Part shown: piece after piece, positions 32,641 to 42,083 of the stretch
How the letters are laid out: every line of letters starts with the position of its first letter
Numbering within the stretch: the first letter of the stretch is position 1
From: Rhabdophis nuchalis
Lineage: Eukaryota > Chordata > Lepidosauria > Squamata > Natricidae
Direction of reading: 5' to 3'
Length of the DNA stretch: 64,000 bases
Assembly: GCA_039707465.1 (NCBI GenBank)
Contig: CM077645.1
Coordinates: forward strand, 65,607,850 to 65,671,849
Program-made: the position numbers and the translations under genes
Notes under the pieces: generated by a model
Told to the model about the DNA's origin: nothing
Databases searched by the model: none
What the model saw: only the letters and a program-made list of their open reading frames with translations

Positions 32641-33638
32641 GTCCAGGGAGGGTTGAATTCCCTTTTGCATGCTTTTTTTTTGATCAGTTGCTATGATGAT
32701 TGACAGTGAGGCTGCTATATAGACTTCTCCAGAGACTGCTGGTATAGCTGCTCACAGCCAAGTCTTCATGAAGGCAGTGCTACTTCTCCTCATCCTCCTC
32801 TGGGATATGATGGTAATGGAAGGGAGCATTGGAGGGAGAGCTAAGTGTGCAAAATGGTCTCAATTTCTCCACTGATTATGCAAACTAGCTGGTTGATGAC
32901 CATGGAGAAGGGCGAAGCATGAACAGCAGTGTAACAGCTGGCATAGAAAACTGTTCTTTATTAAAAAGGGGTTTACTACTATCGTCACAGCGCCACTGAG
33001 CATATGTTTTGAAAAAAGTCTAGCACTGTATTCCATAATGAACATATATTAATAATGAGCCTGCAAAAGACTTGACTTGCATTTTAGAAAGTACCAGCCA
33101 GACTCTGCACACATGTCTGTCTCTAGAGTCCAAGGTATGTAAATTGCAGCCCAAAATGTGTAATCTAGGCTGGGCATATTCTAGGCCTACATCTTCTCTT
33201 TCAAAGTGTCAGATATCACACAGAAAGCAAAACAGGTATTTGAACCTGTTAAACGTTAAAGTCCATTTTGGATCAGTTAATTATAAAATTGGGGACAGAG
33301 TTGAAGATCATGAGGACTATCTTTAAAGTGAGCTAAAATAAAGGATACATGCAGATAACCTCTTTGTTGGGGAACTCCAAAGAACTCCAGTCAACTGTTC
33401 TTCCTTTTCTAGCTTTGAAATCTCTAGACAATAGGAAATAATGTTCAGGGGGCATATGTCCAAAACAGCTATTTTGTCTATGTTAAAAGGAAATCTCTCT
33501 CTCTTTCTCTCCTTACCTATCTATTTGTCTACTTACCTATTTATCATTCCTACCATGCTAAAGAAATTATGAGGCATAAATTGCTTTATACTATGATGAA
33601 CGCACAGGTATCTATTACATACCTCAAGATATTCCAAT
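32641..33638. other. Unique non-coding DNA
   Basis: Nothing is recognised except a short CT repeat near 33,495-33,515. Confidence 0.4.
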
Positions 33639-33642
33639 AGTA

Positions 33643-34110
33643 CAGTGGTACCTCGGTTCACGAACTTAATTCGTGAAATGACTCTGGTCACGAACCGAAT
33701 TGGTCGTGAACCGAGGCACAATTTCCCATAGGGTTTAATGTAAATCCAGTTAATCCGGTCTGACCTTGTTTTTTGGTCGTAATTCTTGAACTGACTCTGT
33801 TCGCGAACCAAATTGGTCGTGAACAGAGGCACAGTTTCCCATAGGGTTTAATGTAAATCCAATTAATCCGTTCTGATCTTTCTTTTGGTTTTAATTCTTG
33901 AACTGACTCTGGTCGCGAACCAAATTGGTTGTGAACCGAGGCGGAGTTCGTGAACAGAAGCGGAGTTCGTGAACCAGACCATATTTTTATGAACTTTTCC
34001 GTTCGTGAACCGAAACGGAGTTCGTGAACCGGCGCACATTTTGAGGAACTTTTCTGTTAGTAAACCGAATTGGTCGTGAACAGAGGCATTCGTGAACCGA
34101 GGTACCACTG
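33643..34110. mobile_element. TA-target MITE (CAGTGGTACCTCGG ends)
   Basis: The ends CAGTGGTACCTCGGTTCACG and GAACCGAGGTACCACTG are inverted, with TA on each outer side (33,641 and 34,111). The interior contains repeated units with GGTCGTGAACCGAGGC and TTTCCCATAGGGTTTAATG, two of them about 125 bp apart. This is a Tc1/mariner-like layout. No transposase is encoded. Confidence 0.85.
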
Positions 34111-34112
34111 TA

Positions 34113-35805
34113 TATGGATCCCCTTTCCAAATAGCTGCCCCCATAGCTGTTATTTTTTTTTGGCACAAATAATAAAAGGCTTACCTACTTTCCTTAGCAA
34201 ATTAACAACCGTGTTAATGGGATTTTAGAATTGCTATTTTGCCTCAGATGAATTGCAATCTCTCCATTGGGATCAATTTAAGCCTCATTTTTAAAGTTTT
34301 CTCTTTCACTTCTTTGATAAAGAACCTCATTCTCATTGGTCAGGACAGATCTATCTGTGCTTTTTAAAAATTAATAAATCTACTTGCTTGTTGTACTGCT
34401 TTTGGGGGGGGTATCTACCAAATAAACTGTTATGTTTTCAAATCCCCATTTCACATGCCTAAATGCATCATCGCATCACACCTGCCATGCCAAGTTCTCT
34501 TTTTTCCAATTAATATATTCATACAGAGTGATTTGCATACTCATTTTCCCTTTTTCACATGGCTGGTGCTGCTCCTTTCTGACTGCAATCTGATATTTTG
34601 ACTAAAGACTCTGAAATGGATGCTAATGGAATACTGCATTGATTTGGAACATCAGAAGTGCTGGTATTTGTGGCTGAGCTAAATCAGCTTTACTTATTAT
34701 TAAAATATACAGAAAATTGCTGCATGATCTCTAGGACACAATACCCAGAAACTTGCCTAGAAGAAGTTATTTACTCCACATGATACAGTAATTATAATAT
34801 ATCTTGGACATTAATAGGTTACATAACCAGAAGACATTCACAAAGTTTTGTCTGTTTCTTCCCATCACAAAGTAACATTCATTATGGAAACAACAGAAAA
34901 ATATATATTGTAATAATAAAAATCACAGAAGCTTCTGTTTAAAACAGCTGTTTGAAAGTGTCATTTCCAGAGCTAATGATCCTTATTTCTGAATTGTTAC
35001 CCAAGATCTCATTAAAAATTATATTTAGTCTGCTGTAAAATATTACATTTTGCTCTTACCTCTTAATTTAACCTTTATAAATCAGTGCTTATAGATCAGT
35101 GTTTGAAAAGGAAAGCGAATTCTTTTACATGTGTTTTTCCTGTTTTGAGAACAATTTAATAGAAGTAATTTGACTGAACTAAATCTTGTCAATATTTTTT
35201 TTAAATGCTATAAAGTATACATGGGGGAAATGTGTTTGAACAATGATTTAAAGATATCTATGCTTGACAATCAAAACTTTGACAATCAAATATTACCTAA
35301 AGTCATGTCTGTTGGTATCCTCAGAAACAAATAAAAGTTCTAAAAAAGTTTCTTTAATTATGGCTCAAAAAAAGAATCACAAAAAAACTTATGGATGATA
35401 CATAAAGAGTTGTAAGGTTTGACATGAACACATTGCTTGAGATAATGATCAGAGACATTTTTTCCTATAAATGCATTTTAAAACCAAAGTATATCAAATT
35501 TTAATCTTACATAGAGGAAAAAAAACTTCAACTTTAACCAGAATGGCTTTTTTGTTTTATTAAACATAGTAAAGATTAAAAACAATAAGGAAAACTTGGG
35601 ATCAGGAAGGTTTACTAAAGTTAATTTGTGCAAAATGCAAGTAAAAACTCCAAATTTCTCTCCCCTTTATGTATCAAAATATTGGACTAAATGAACCCAA
35701 AGGGGTCTGGTTCCATTCTGTTAATTCAGAACTATAGCTCAATATTGTATTCATATTGCTTTTTTTTTCTTTTAATGACCTGCCTGTTATCCCTTGCATT
35801 GAGGT
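34113..35805. other. Unique AT-rich non-coding DNA
   Basis: No gene, LINE or MITE end is visible over about 1.7 kb. The lack of recent insertions makes it a reasonable place to look for conserved non-coding sequence. Confidence 0.4.
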
Positions 35806-35807
35806 AG

Positions 35808-35997
35808 AATTAGGGTGACTGAATGGAACTAAACATTTACTGGCTGGATGCCATTCTTGACGCCTATGTGGAGGTTGTAGCACATATTTTCTCTTTGCAG
35901 CCAGCGAGAGAAACATCTGACACTACCTAGGATCAAACTCACAGCCTCCTGATGCAAGAGTTCCGTCTCTAGGCTGCCATGCCGCTCACTGTATCAT
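35808..35997 (-). mobile_element. tRNA-type SINE, diverged
   Basis: It shares an ordered set of blocks with 48,085-48,275: AGGGTGACTGAATGGA, ATTTACTGGC, CTTGACGCCTATGTGGAG and GAGAAACATCTG. On the minus strand the end begins with AGCGGCATGGCAGCC, a tRNA-like head. Only these two copies are visible here, and the family name is unknown to me. Confidence 0.6.
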
Positions 35998-37100
35998 TAT
36001 TACATTTAAGGGGATGTAATTATGTTTAGTATTTGACCATATGCATCCATTCTGCTGAATTAAGGCGATTGCAATTTGGACTTGGGAGACAACTTTGAGA
36101 AACCCAAGGTTACCCTAAACAAGTCATAATTTGTCTTGACTTGCCATTCCAAATGGTTTTTAAAAAAATATGCAAAGTGGATGTTACATTGAAGCCTTAA
36201 GTTAAGAACTGGAAAATATGGATACATAATTTGTGAACGATAGGCTGAAGAGCATGGATTGATAAAAACAATCCTCAAAATAGCCTGATATATTAACCAT
36301 AACTGTTCAGTAACAGAGATTATTGGAAGGGAAAAGACTATGTCAAATGTTTAAAATTTTCTTGTTTAGCATGTGCAGTAATAGAAATATAGACGGTAAG
36401 TGAAGATCTGGCCTTAAGGTGAATTGCTGTTATGTGGCATTTTATGTACTGGAATTAAACAATCTCTTGGACCACAAATACTACTATCTAGAAGCCTCTA
36501 GACATTGCCCAAAATAACTAAGTTTGACTACTTGTTGAAATTGAATATGTACATATACATACACTTTCAATTTCAAGCAGTTAAATATATATTGATTCAG
36601 CTTTATCATAATTTTTACTTATTGTGTACATGCACCTTATCTGCTTGTAGTGCATTCTTTGGCAAATGGACTTGTTTTATTTGCTATATTTTTCCATCAT
36701 GGGTGACATTTTTTAGATTACCAATTTATACTAGTTAGGTATATTCATATTCCATAACTTCAGAAGTTTGGAATTGAGAGAATGGCTATACATTTCTTTA
36801 GACAGTTCATTAATTTCTATTTCAGAGAGCTTAGACCATTAAACACCATGACTTATAGAGTCTATCCTTTTATGAGATCATCCATCACCTTACATAACAA
36901 ATTAAGTTAATATCATCAGCTTGAAATTCTGTCAAGAAAAAATTAATCCTGTAAATTTGGTAAGACATTGAATATAACTTTTCATTACTACTTAGTTCAG
37001 AAATGAGTAACATGCAGTCCTAGGTTGATATTTGGTTCTCAGTTACCTTCACACACCCCTCAGAACTTAAACAGCTGTTTGTGGGAACCACTGAAAAGTG
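35998..37100. other. Unique non-coding DNA
   Basis: No recognisable feature is present. Confidence 0.4.
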
Positions 37101-37107
37101 AACACAC

Positions 37108-37732
37108 CAGGGGTGGGTGGCTGCCAGCATTATTGCCGTGTCGGCATGCACATTTGCACCTAAAAAGCTCTGCGCATATGCACAATGTTAGAAAGGGGGA
37201 AAAATTACATTTCTGCATATGAAGATTGTCCTGCGCATGCACAGAACCTAAAATCAAGATGGCAGCACCGGCGATAGAACTGGTTCAGAGGCGTGGTAGG
37301 CTGAGTTACTACCTACTCGGCTGAACTGGTTCAGAGGCCCACCTTCTCTGTGGTGGGCCCAACCCTCTGGAACGACCTACCCCCCGAACTTAGAATGACC
37401 ACGGACCTCCGTTCCTTCCACCGGAAACGTAAAATTTATTTTTTCCAACAGGCCGGCCTGGCCTAGCTCACACCACCTAGCCCATAGTCTGCAGCTAAAT
37501 TGTTTTAATTGGTTTTTAGGCACACAGTTTTAACTTATTTAAATTTTTTAGCACAGGGATACTAATTTAATTTGGTTTTTAAATTTTGTATATTGTTATG
37601 TTTATATATGTTTTTTAAATTTCCTGTGCACTGCCCCGAGTCCCTTCTGGGAAAGGGAACAGTATGTAAATTTAATAAAAGTCAAAGTCAAAAGTCAAAG
37701 AACTGGTCCAAACTGGTGGGAACCCACCTCTG
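37108..37732. mobile_element. hAT MITE (CAGAGGTGGG family) split by an L2
   Basis: The ends are CAGGGGTGGGTGG and GGGAACCCACCTCTG. Flanks GAACACAC and GAAGACAC match at 7 of 8. The interior has TGCGCATGCACAG and AAGATGGCAGCACCGG, as in the other copies. The L2 at 37,340-37,700 sits inside it, just before the right end. Confidence 0.82.
37340..37700 (+). mobile_element. L2-clade LINE 3' end inserted in a hAT MITE
   Basis: It starts CCTTCTCTGTGGTGGGCCC and keeps only the last 35 or so codons: LWNDLPPELRMTTDL. The 3' UTR ends GCACTGCCCCGAGTCCC. Its tail is a short AAAGTC-like repeat, unlike the other copies. Removing it restores a continuous MITE. Confidence 0.88.
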
Positions 37733-37944
37733 GAAGACACCATTCTGATGAGAACATAGATGAAAGTGGCAGTTGAAAAATATTAAAACAAGCATATAAT
37801 AAGTAAAAGAAACACAAGGAAAACTCATCAAATTTCTCTTCAGTATTGTACCCTGACTCAAATATAGTGCAATCCCACTATTTGGAAGCTCCATAACTCT
37901 TATAAAAGTTATGGACATACACCAAAAAGGCTCTAATTAAACCA

Positions 37945-38393
37945 TTTTGGTTTATGGTTTGGTTTATGGTTTATTAAATTTATATACCGCACCCTTTCCC
38001 AAAAGGGACTCGGGGCGGTGCACAGGCAATTTAAAAACATATAAACATAACAAAATACAAAATATAAAACCAAATTAAATTAATATCCCTGTGCTAAAAA
38101 ATTAAAATATGTTAAAACAATATACCTAAAACCAATTTAAAACAATTTAACTGCAGACTGTGGGCTAGGTGATGTAAGTTAGGCCAGGCCGGCCTGTTGG
38201 AAAAAATAAGTTTTAAGGTTCTGGCGGAAGGAGCGGAGGTCCGTGATCGTTCTCAGTTTGGGGGGTAAGTCGTTCCAGAGAGTTGGGCCCTCCACAGAGA
38301 AGGCCCTTCCCCTGGGCGTCACCCGCTGGCATTGCCTAGTGGACGGCACCTGGACAAGTCCCTCTCTGTGGGAGCGAATCGGCCGAAGGGATG
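37945..38393 (-). mobile_element. L2-clade LINE 3' end, minus strand
   Basis: On the plus strand, GGTTTATGGTTT repeats (tail) are followed by CCGCACCCTTTCCC, GGACTCGGGGCGGTGCACAG and the inverse of the last ORF2 codons up to AATCGGCCGAAGGGATGTAT. At that point the L1-like element begins. No further L2 sequence is found on its other side. Confidence 0.9.
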
Positions 38394-38658
38394 TATTTTT
38401 TTTTTTTGAAAAAAAGTTTTATTGGGTTTTATAATTTTTTACAAATAGGGTAAAGGGTAAGGTGTGCAAAAGATATTGTGAGAACTTTCACGTCGAAGTC
38501 GTTGACCCCTTCCGAGGCTTCATAACAAAATATAGATAATACATTAAATTTTCATTTGTACTACAAAGTGGAAAGAAATGCAAATATAACATCATAAAAG
38601 CTATGCTAGCAATCATGTATAAACATCCAAACAAAAGTTATATTGTACTAAAATAAAG

Positions 38659-39537
38659 TCACTTTTGAGATCTAAGTCTTTTGGCAATTGTATCTTCTTC
38701 TCCCTGGCCCCCAGTGGGCGGGGCCTCGGCACCCTCTGCTCCCCCATTTTCGTCCTCCAGGATTGAGGAATGTTTTTTAAGAAAGGCGTCTGCCTCTGTA
38801 ACTGTTTTAATTCGTACTCTTCCTCCCTCCCAGAACACCAACATTCCCTCTGGCATCACCCACTTGAACCAAACCCCCTGTTTAAATAATCTTTTAGATA
38901 AGAAGGAATATTTCCGTCTTATCTCTCTAATCTTCTTTGGGACCTGCTTCAAGATGGCAATCTCTTTCTGTTGATAAATTAAAGGACTATTTCTTTGCGC
39001 CCTCAAGATCCTTTCCCTTGTCAACCTTCTTACAAATTTAATATGTATCTCTCTGGGTACTTCATTTATCCTGGCATATGCTGAGTTTATTCTATATATC
39101 AAATCAATGTCCCCCCTAATCTCATCCTTAGGCTTGTGTACATAATCTGCTAAAATTGTGCACATTAAATCAGTTAAATCTTCACCACTCTCCTCAGGAA
39201 CATTCTGAAATCTTAAAAAATATGACATCCTTTCAAAATCCATCCTAGACATATGACCAGTTAAATCCCCTATTTCATTATTCATACTTTTAAGCTCTCC
39301 CCTTGTCCCAGCCAACCCCACCTCCAGCCCATCAATCTTTTGTGTGTTTTCCATTAATTTCTTCTGCGTCTCCAAAAGTTCTAATTTAGAACTGACATGG
39401 TCCTTCCTCATTTCTTTAATTTCTTTCACCAAGGTCTGAAGAGTTTCTTCCTTAGCTGTTAATCTAGCATCTGTATCAGGTTTTTCGGGTAACATCAAGG
39501 TGATTTTAGGTTGATGTGTCTGCTTTTTTGAAGCCAT
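38659..39537 (-). CDS. L1-type ORF1 protein (nucleic-acid chaperone)
   Basis: This is a 292-residue complete frame with start and stop. Residues about 25-97 are rich in E, K, L and heptad-like repeats, consistent with the trimerising coiled coil of L1 ORF1p. Residues about 105-185 (YFLRFQNVPEESGEDL and onward) fit the RRM-like domain. Residues about 190-265 (PREIHIKFVRRLTRERILRA then FLSKRLFKQGVWFKWVMPEG) fit the C-terminal RNA-binding domain. In L1 this protein binds the element's own RNA in cis and forms the RNP. The frame is intact, so the copy is young or was kept open. A slippery or truncated partner ORF2 is not seen. Assignment to the ORF1p family is strong; activity is unknown. Confidence 0.88.
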   Translation of the reverse strand: MASKKQTHQPKITLMLPEKPDTDARLTAKEETLQTLVKEIKEMRKDHVSSKLELLETQKKLMENTQKIDGLEVGLAGTRGELKSMNNEIGDLTGHMSRMDFERMSYFLRFQNVPEESGEDLTDLMCTILADYVHKPKDEIRGDIDLIYRINSAYARINEVPREIHIKFVRRLTRERILRAQRNSPLIYQQKEIAILKQVPKKIREIRRKYSFLSKRLFKQGVWFKWVMPEGMLVFWEGGRVRIKTVTEADAFLKKHSSILEDENGGAEGAEAPPTGGQGEEDTIAKRLRSQK

Positions 39538-39668
39538 GATGAAAGAGTTAAGTCTGTGTCAGTAAAATGGTGTCTGCTGAAGAGGAGTTAGTGAGACAGG
39601 GTATGAGCAAATTCCAATAAAGTCACAGTTTGGTCTAATTTGAGTCCAGAGAGAAACCAATTTCTTCA

Positions 39669-39698
39669 AGCAATCAAAAAAAAAAAAAAAAAAAAAAG
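39669..39698 (+). repeat. A-run inside the L1-like 5' UTR
   Basis: About 28 A residues, broken near the end, appear on the plus strand, a T-run for the element's own sense. It could mark an older insertion junction in the 5' UTR or simple slippage. Confidence 0.8.
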
Positions 39699-40450
39699 AA
39701 GGAAGCACTTCAGGGAAAGGTCCAATTAATCATTTAGATGCAATCATTAATAAAAAGAGAAAGTCCCGAGCACAAAGGAATGTCAGTAATTTTCCATGAA
39801 AAGTATATCTCCTGAGAACAAAGGAACGCCATCTTCCCCCGCCCATCTGGAAGCCACCAGGAATCCACAAGTAAAAATTGTTTCTTTGTTGCCAGACTTC
39901 GATTCTAAGTATCCATTCTAAGTATCATTCCGGAAAGACTTTCACTATCCTTTAAAGAAATTCGGATGGTGATTTCTCCGCTTCCTCAAGCCTGAGGAGC
40001 ATTTTTAAATCGCCGCTTTTTTCCATTCCGAGGGAGGGTTTCACAAACTCCCTCCTCCATCTTCTTTGAAAACAAAGTTGCAAGCAATAAAATAAGTTCA
40101 CTCACAATCCACTCCGCAGCCTAGAGTCTCGGCGTTGCCTCCAACTCCAGCGATTCAGCCCTCTCAAGAACGATCAAATGTTCCGGTCCTCCATTGGCAA
40201 AGGGAACCGAGCCCCCTGCAGCATGTTCTTCTACTCCTGGGTCGAAGACAAGGACCCCCCCCCGACCGCCGTCAGGACAGGGAAATCCCAGCGAGGCGAC
40301 CGTATGGCGGGAGTCCTTTAAAAGGAACTCCCTGCCCCGTTAGGGGCCGTAAAAGAAACAAAACGGCGGACGAGTCCCAGGACTCGACCGTCGCCTCCGG
40401 GAAGGGGGCAGCCAGGTACTGCAACAGAAAATGCACTCTTGTTTAAGAAA

Positions 40451-40690
40451 TCCCTGAAAGCCACCTGGTTTATGATGGATGTTGAGCGTCATGTAGGATT
40501 TTTTCTGTTAACAGGAATTTATTTTTTTTCTGGACAGAGTATGGTTATAGTCTTGTTTTTAATGCTTTTATTGCATGCCAGGAGTATTATGGAGTATGGA
40601 ATGACCTATTTTTAATAAATAAGCAAACAAAATAAATTAAGTGCATTTTCTATTTTTAATTATGACCTTGTGCTTTATTTTCAGCTTTTG
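40451..40690. other. Unique non-coding DNA
   Basis: AT-rich sequence between the L1-like element and the left arm of the inverted duplication. Nothing is recognised. Confidence 0.35.
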
Positions 40691-40706
40691 CTCTTCACCT
40701 TCTTGA

Positions 40707-41254
40707 GAATTCATTTTTAATGCGTGAAAAGACAGGTTAGGCATTCAAGCTACAAATAAATATTTAAAGAGGCTGGGTCACCGCTGTCTGGCATCTGCTG
40801 AGCCAAAAAACAAATGAAAACAAAAACACAATGAGGTGTAGGATATATTCAGCTGCGTATCAAATAATATGGAAATAAAATGGATGTGGGTCTGTGTTAG
40901 CCACACCGAGCTCCCTTGAGAATTCACCGAGGTGAAGAGGTAGGAAGGGAAGCAAAAGAATGAAAAAAATAAACTTGGTATGTTTAAAAAAGTCTGCCTC
41001 AGAACAACTTATTTATGGAAAACCACCTTCTTGCTCTAGCAGTTTAATCTAAAGGAATAAAAAGTGACTAAATCAATGTTAGCATATGCAATTAAATTTA
41101 TAGAAGCAATTTGTCCATGTATGATTGCTCTAAATCAGGGGTGTCCAACCTTTGCAACTTTAAGTCTGAAGGACTTCAGCTCCCAGACTTAAAGTCTGGG
41201 AGCTGAAGTCCTTCAGACTCAAAGTAGCAAAATTTGCCCACCCCTGCTCTAGAG
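40707..41254 (+). repeat. Left arm of an inverted duplication
   Basis: Positions 40,707-41,135 are present again in reverse complement at 55,944-56,349. Landmarks are GACAGGTTAGGCATTCAAGC, GTCTGGCATCTGCTGAG, AAATAATATGGAAATAAAAT, GAACAACTTATTTATGG and AATTTGTCCATGTATGATTG. The arm ends in a hAT MITE shared with the other arm. It carries about 38 bp after CTGCTGAG (CCAAAAAACAAATG and onward) that the right arm lacks. Confidence 0.9.
41136..41246. mobile_element. Palindromic hAT MITE at the arm edge
   Basis: It starts CAGGGGTGTCCAACC and ends GCCCACCCCTG. The centre is collapsed to CCCAGACTTAAAGTCTGGG, so it lacks the middle of the other copies. Left flank is CTCTAAAT and right flank is CTCTAGAG, which share only CTCTA. 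The left flank matches the MITE at 55,807 and the right flank matches the partial MITE at 56,344, so this copy looks recombinant. Confidence 0.85.
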
Positions 41255-41398
41255 AGTCATTGCAGTCAGACAGTTAATATTGAGCTAAACAGATGATTGG
41301 TTTCTATCTAGAAACCATCCTATCTAGAACTTTCTATCATTCCTATAATTCCTAGATATAAAAATGCAAGCAAATCCCAAAGTTTTCAAGCTCTATCT

Positions 41399-41943
41399 CC
41401 ATGATGGCGAACCTATGGCCTCTCTGTGGGGACATAAGCCATTGCTCCAGCTCAGCTTCATCACACATGCACTCTCAACTCCCTCCAGCCAGCTGATTTT
41501 TGGGTCTCTGCTGTGCATGTATCAGGACAGGGTGCATGCAGGAGATGTGCGCACATGTGCAGGGGCAGATGGGTCACACGTGCATGTTCAGGGGTGGGAG
41601 GAGTGCATGGGGTGTGTGACATGCCCCCCACAGCCTGTTTTTGGCCTCAGAAGACTTCAGGGAGACCTGCTAGGCCCAAAATTGGATGAGGGGGGAAGTG
41701 TCCCGCCCCCCATGGCCCATTTTTGGTCCCAGAAGGCTGTAGGGAGGCATGCTAGAGGCACAGGGGGGTGCAACGCATGCAAGTGCAGGAAGTGGTGGTC
41801 ACACAAGGGTCACATGTGCATGCACAGCGGGCATGGAGGGCGTCACACATGCATTGCATTATGGGTGCGGGCACGGATGCGCGGACGCTGACACTGGCAC
41901 AGGCGCTTTCAACACACAACGACAAAAAGGTTAGCCATCACTG
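41399..41943. mobile_element. hAT MITE (CAGTGATGGC family), expanded
   Basis: The ends are CCATGATGGCGAACCTATGG and AAAGGTTAGCCATCACTG. Flanks CTCTATCT and CTCTATGT resemble an 8-bp duplication. The interior is GC-rich, with TGGGGACATAAGCC and repeated GGGTCACA/GCACATGTGC motifs, and is longer than the other copies. The 175-residue frame (41,364-41,891) has no domain and is a by-product of the GC-rich repeat. Confidence 0.78.
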
Positions 41944-41968
41944 CTCTATGTGATTCTATATTCTAGAA

Positions 41969-42075
41969 CAGGGGTCTGCAACCAAGGCTACTTGAAGACT
42001 TGTGGACTTCAACTCCCAAGAATTCTAGGAATTAAAGTCTACAAGTCTTCAAGTGCCCAAGGTTGCAGACCCCTG
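41969..42075. mobile_element. Palindromic hAT MITE with perfect duplication
   Basis: It starts CAGGGGTCTGCAACC and ends GGTTGCAGACCCCTG. The arms CTTGAAGACTTGTGG and CTACAAGTCTTCAAG pair. A perfect 8-bp TTCTAGAA flanks it at 41,961-41,968 and 42,076-42,083. Confidence 0.92.
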
Positions 42076-42083
42076 TTCTAGAA

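Larger units (their letters stand above)
38394..40450 (-). mobile_element. L1-like element with ORF1 only
   Basis: Read on the minus strand, this has a GC-rich 5' UTR of about 0.9 kb (39,540-40,450, with several CpGs), one ORF, about 260 bp of 3' UTR and an A-rich end following CCCAATAAAACTTTTTTTC. No ORF2, endonuclease or RT coding sequence is present between ORF1 and the tail. The layout resembles half-L1 (HAL1-type) non-autonomous elements of mammals. The 5' limit is set by where the GC-rich block ends and is approximate. Confidence 0.78.

Noticed and set aside
40135..40446. 103-residue plus-strand protein in the GC-rich block
   Set aside because: The block is the 5' UTR of the minus-strand L1-like element. 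The frame is open because the block is GC-rich and poor in stop codons.
41364..41891. 175-residue glycine/histidine/cysteine-rich protein
   Set aside because: The frame lies within a hAT MITE with a GC-rich repetitive interior, and no domain is seen.
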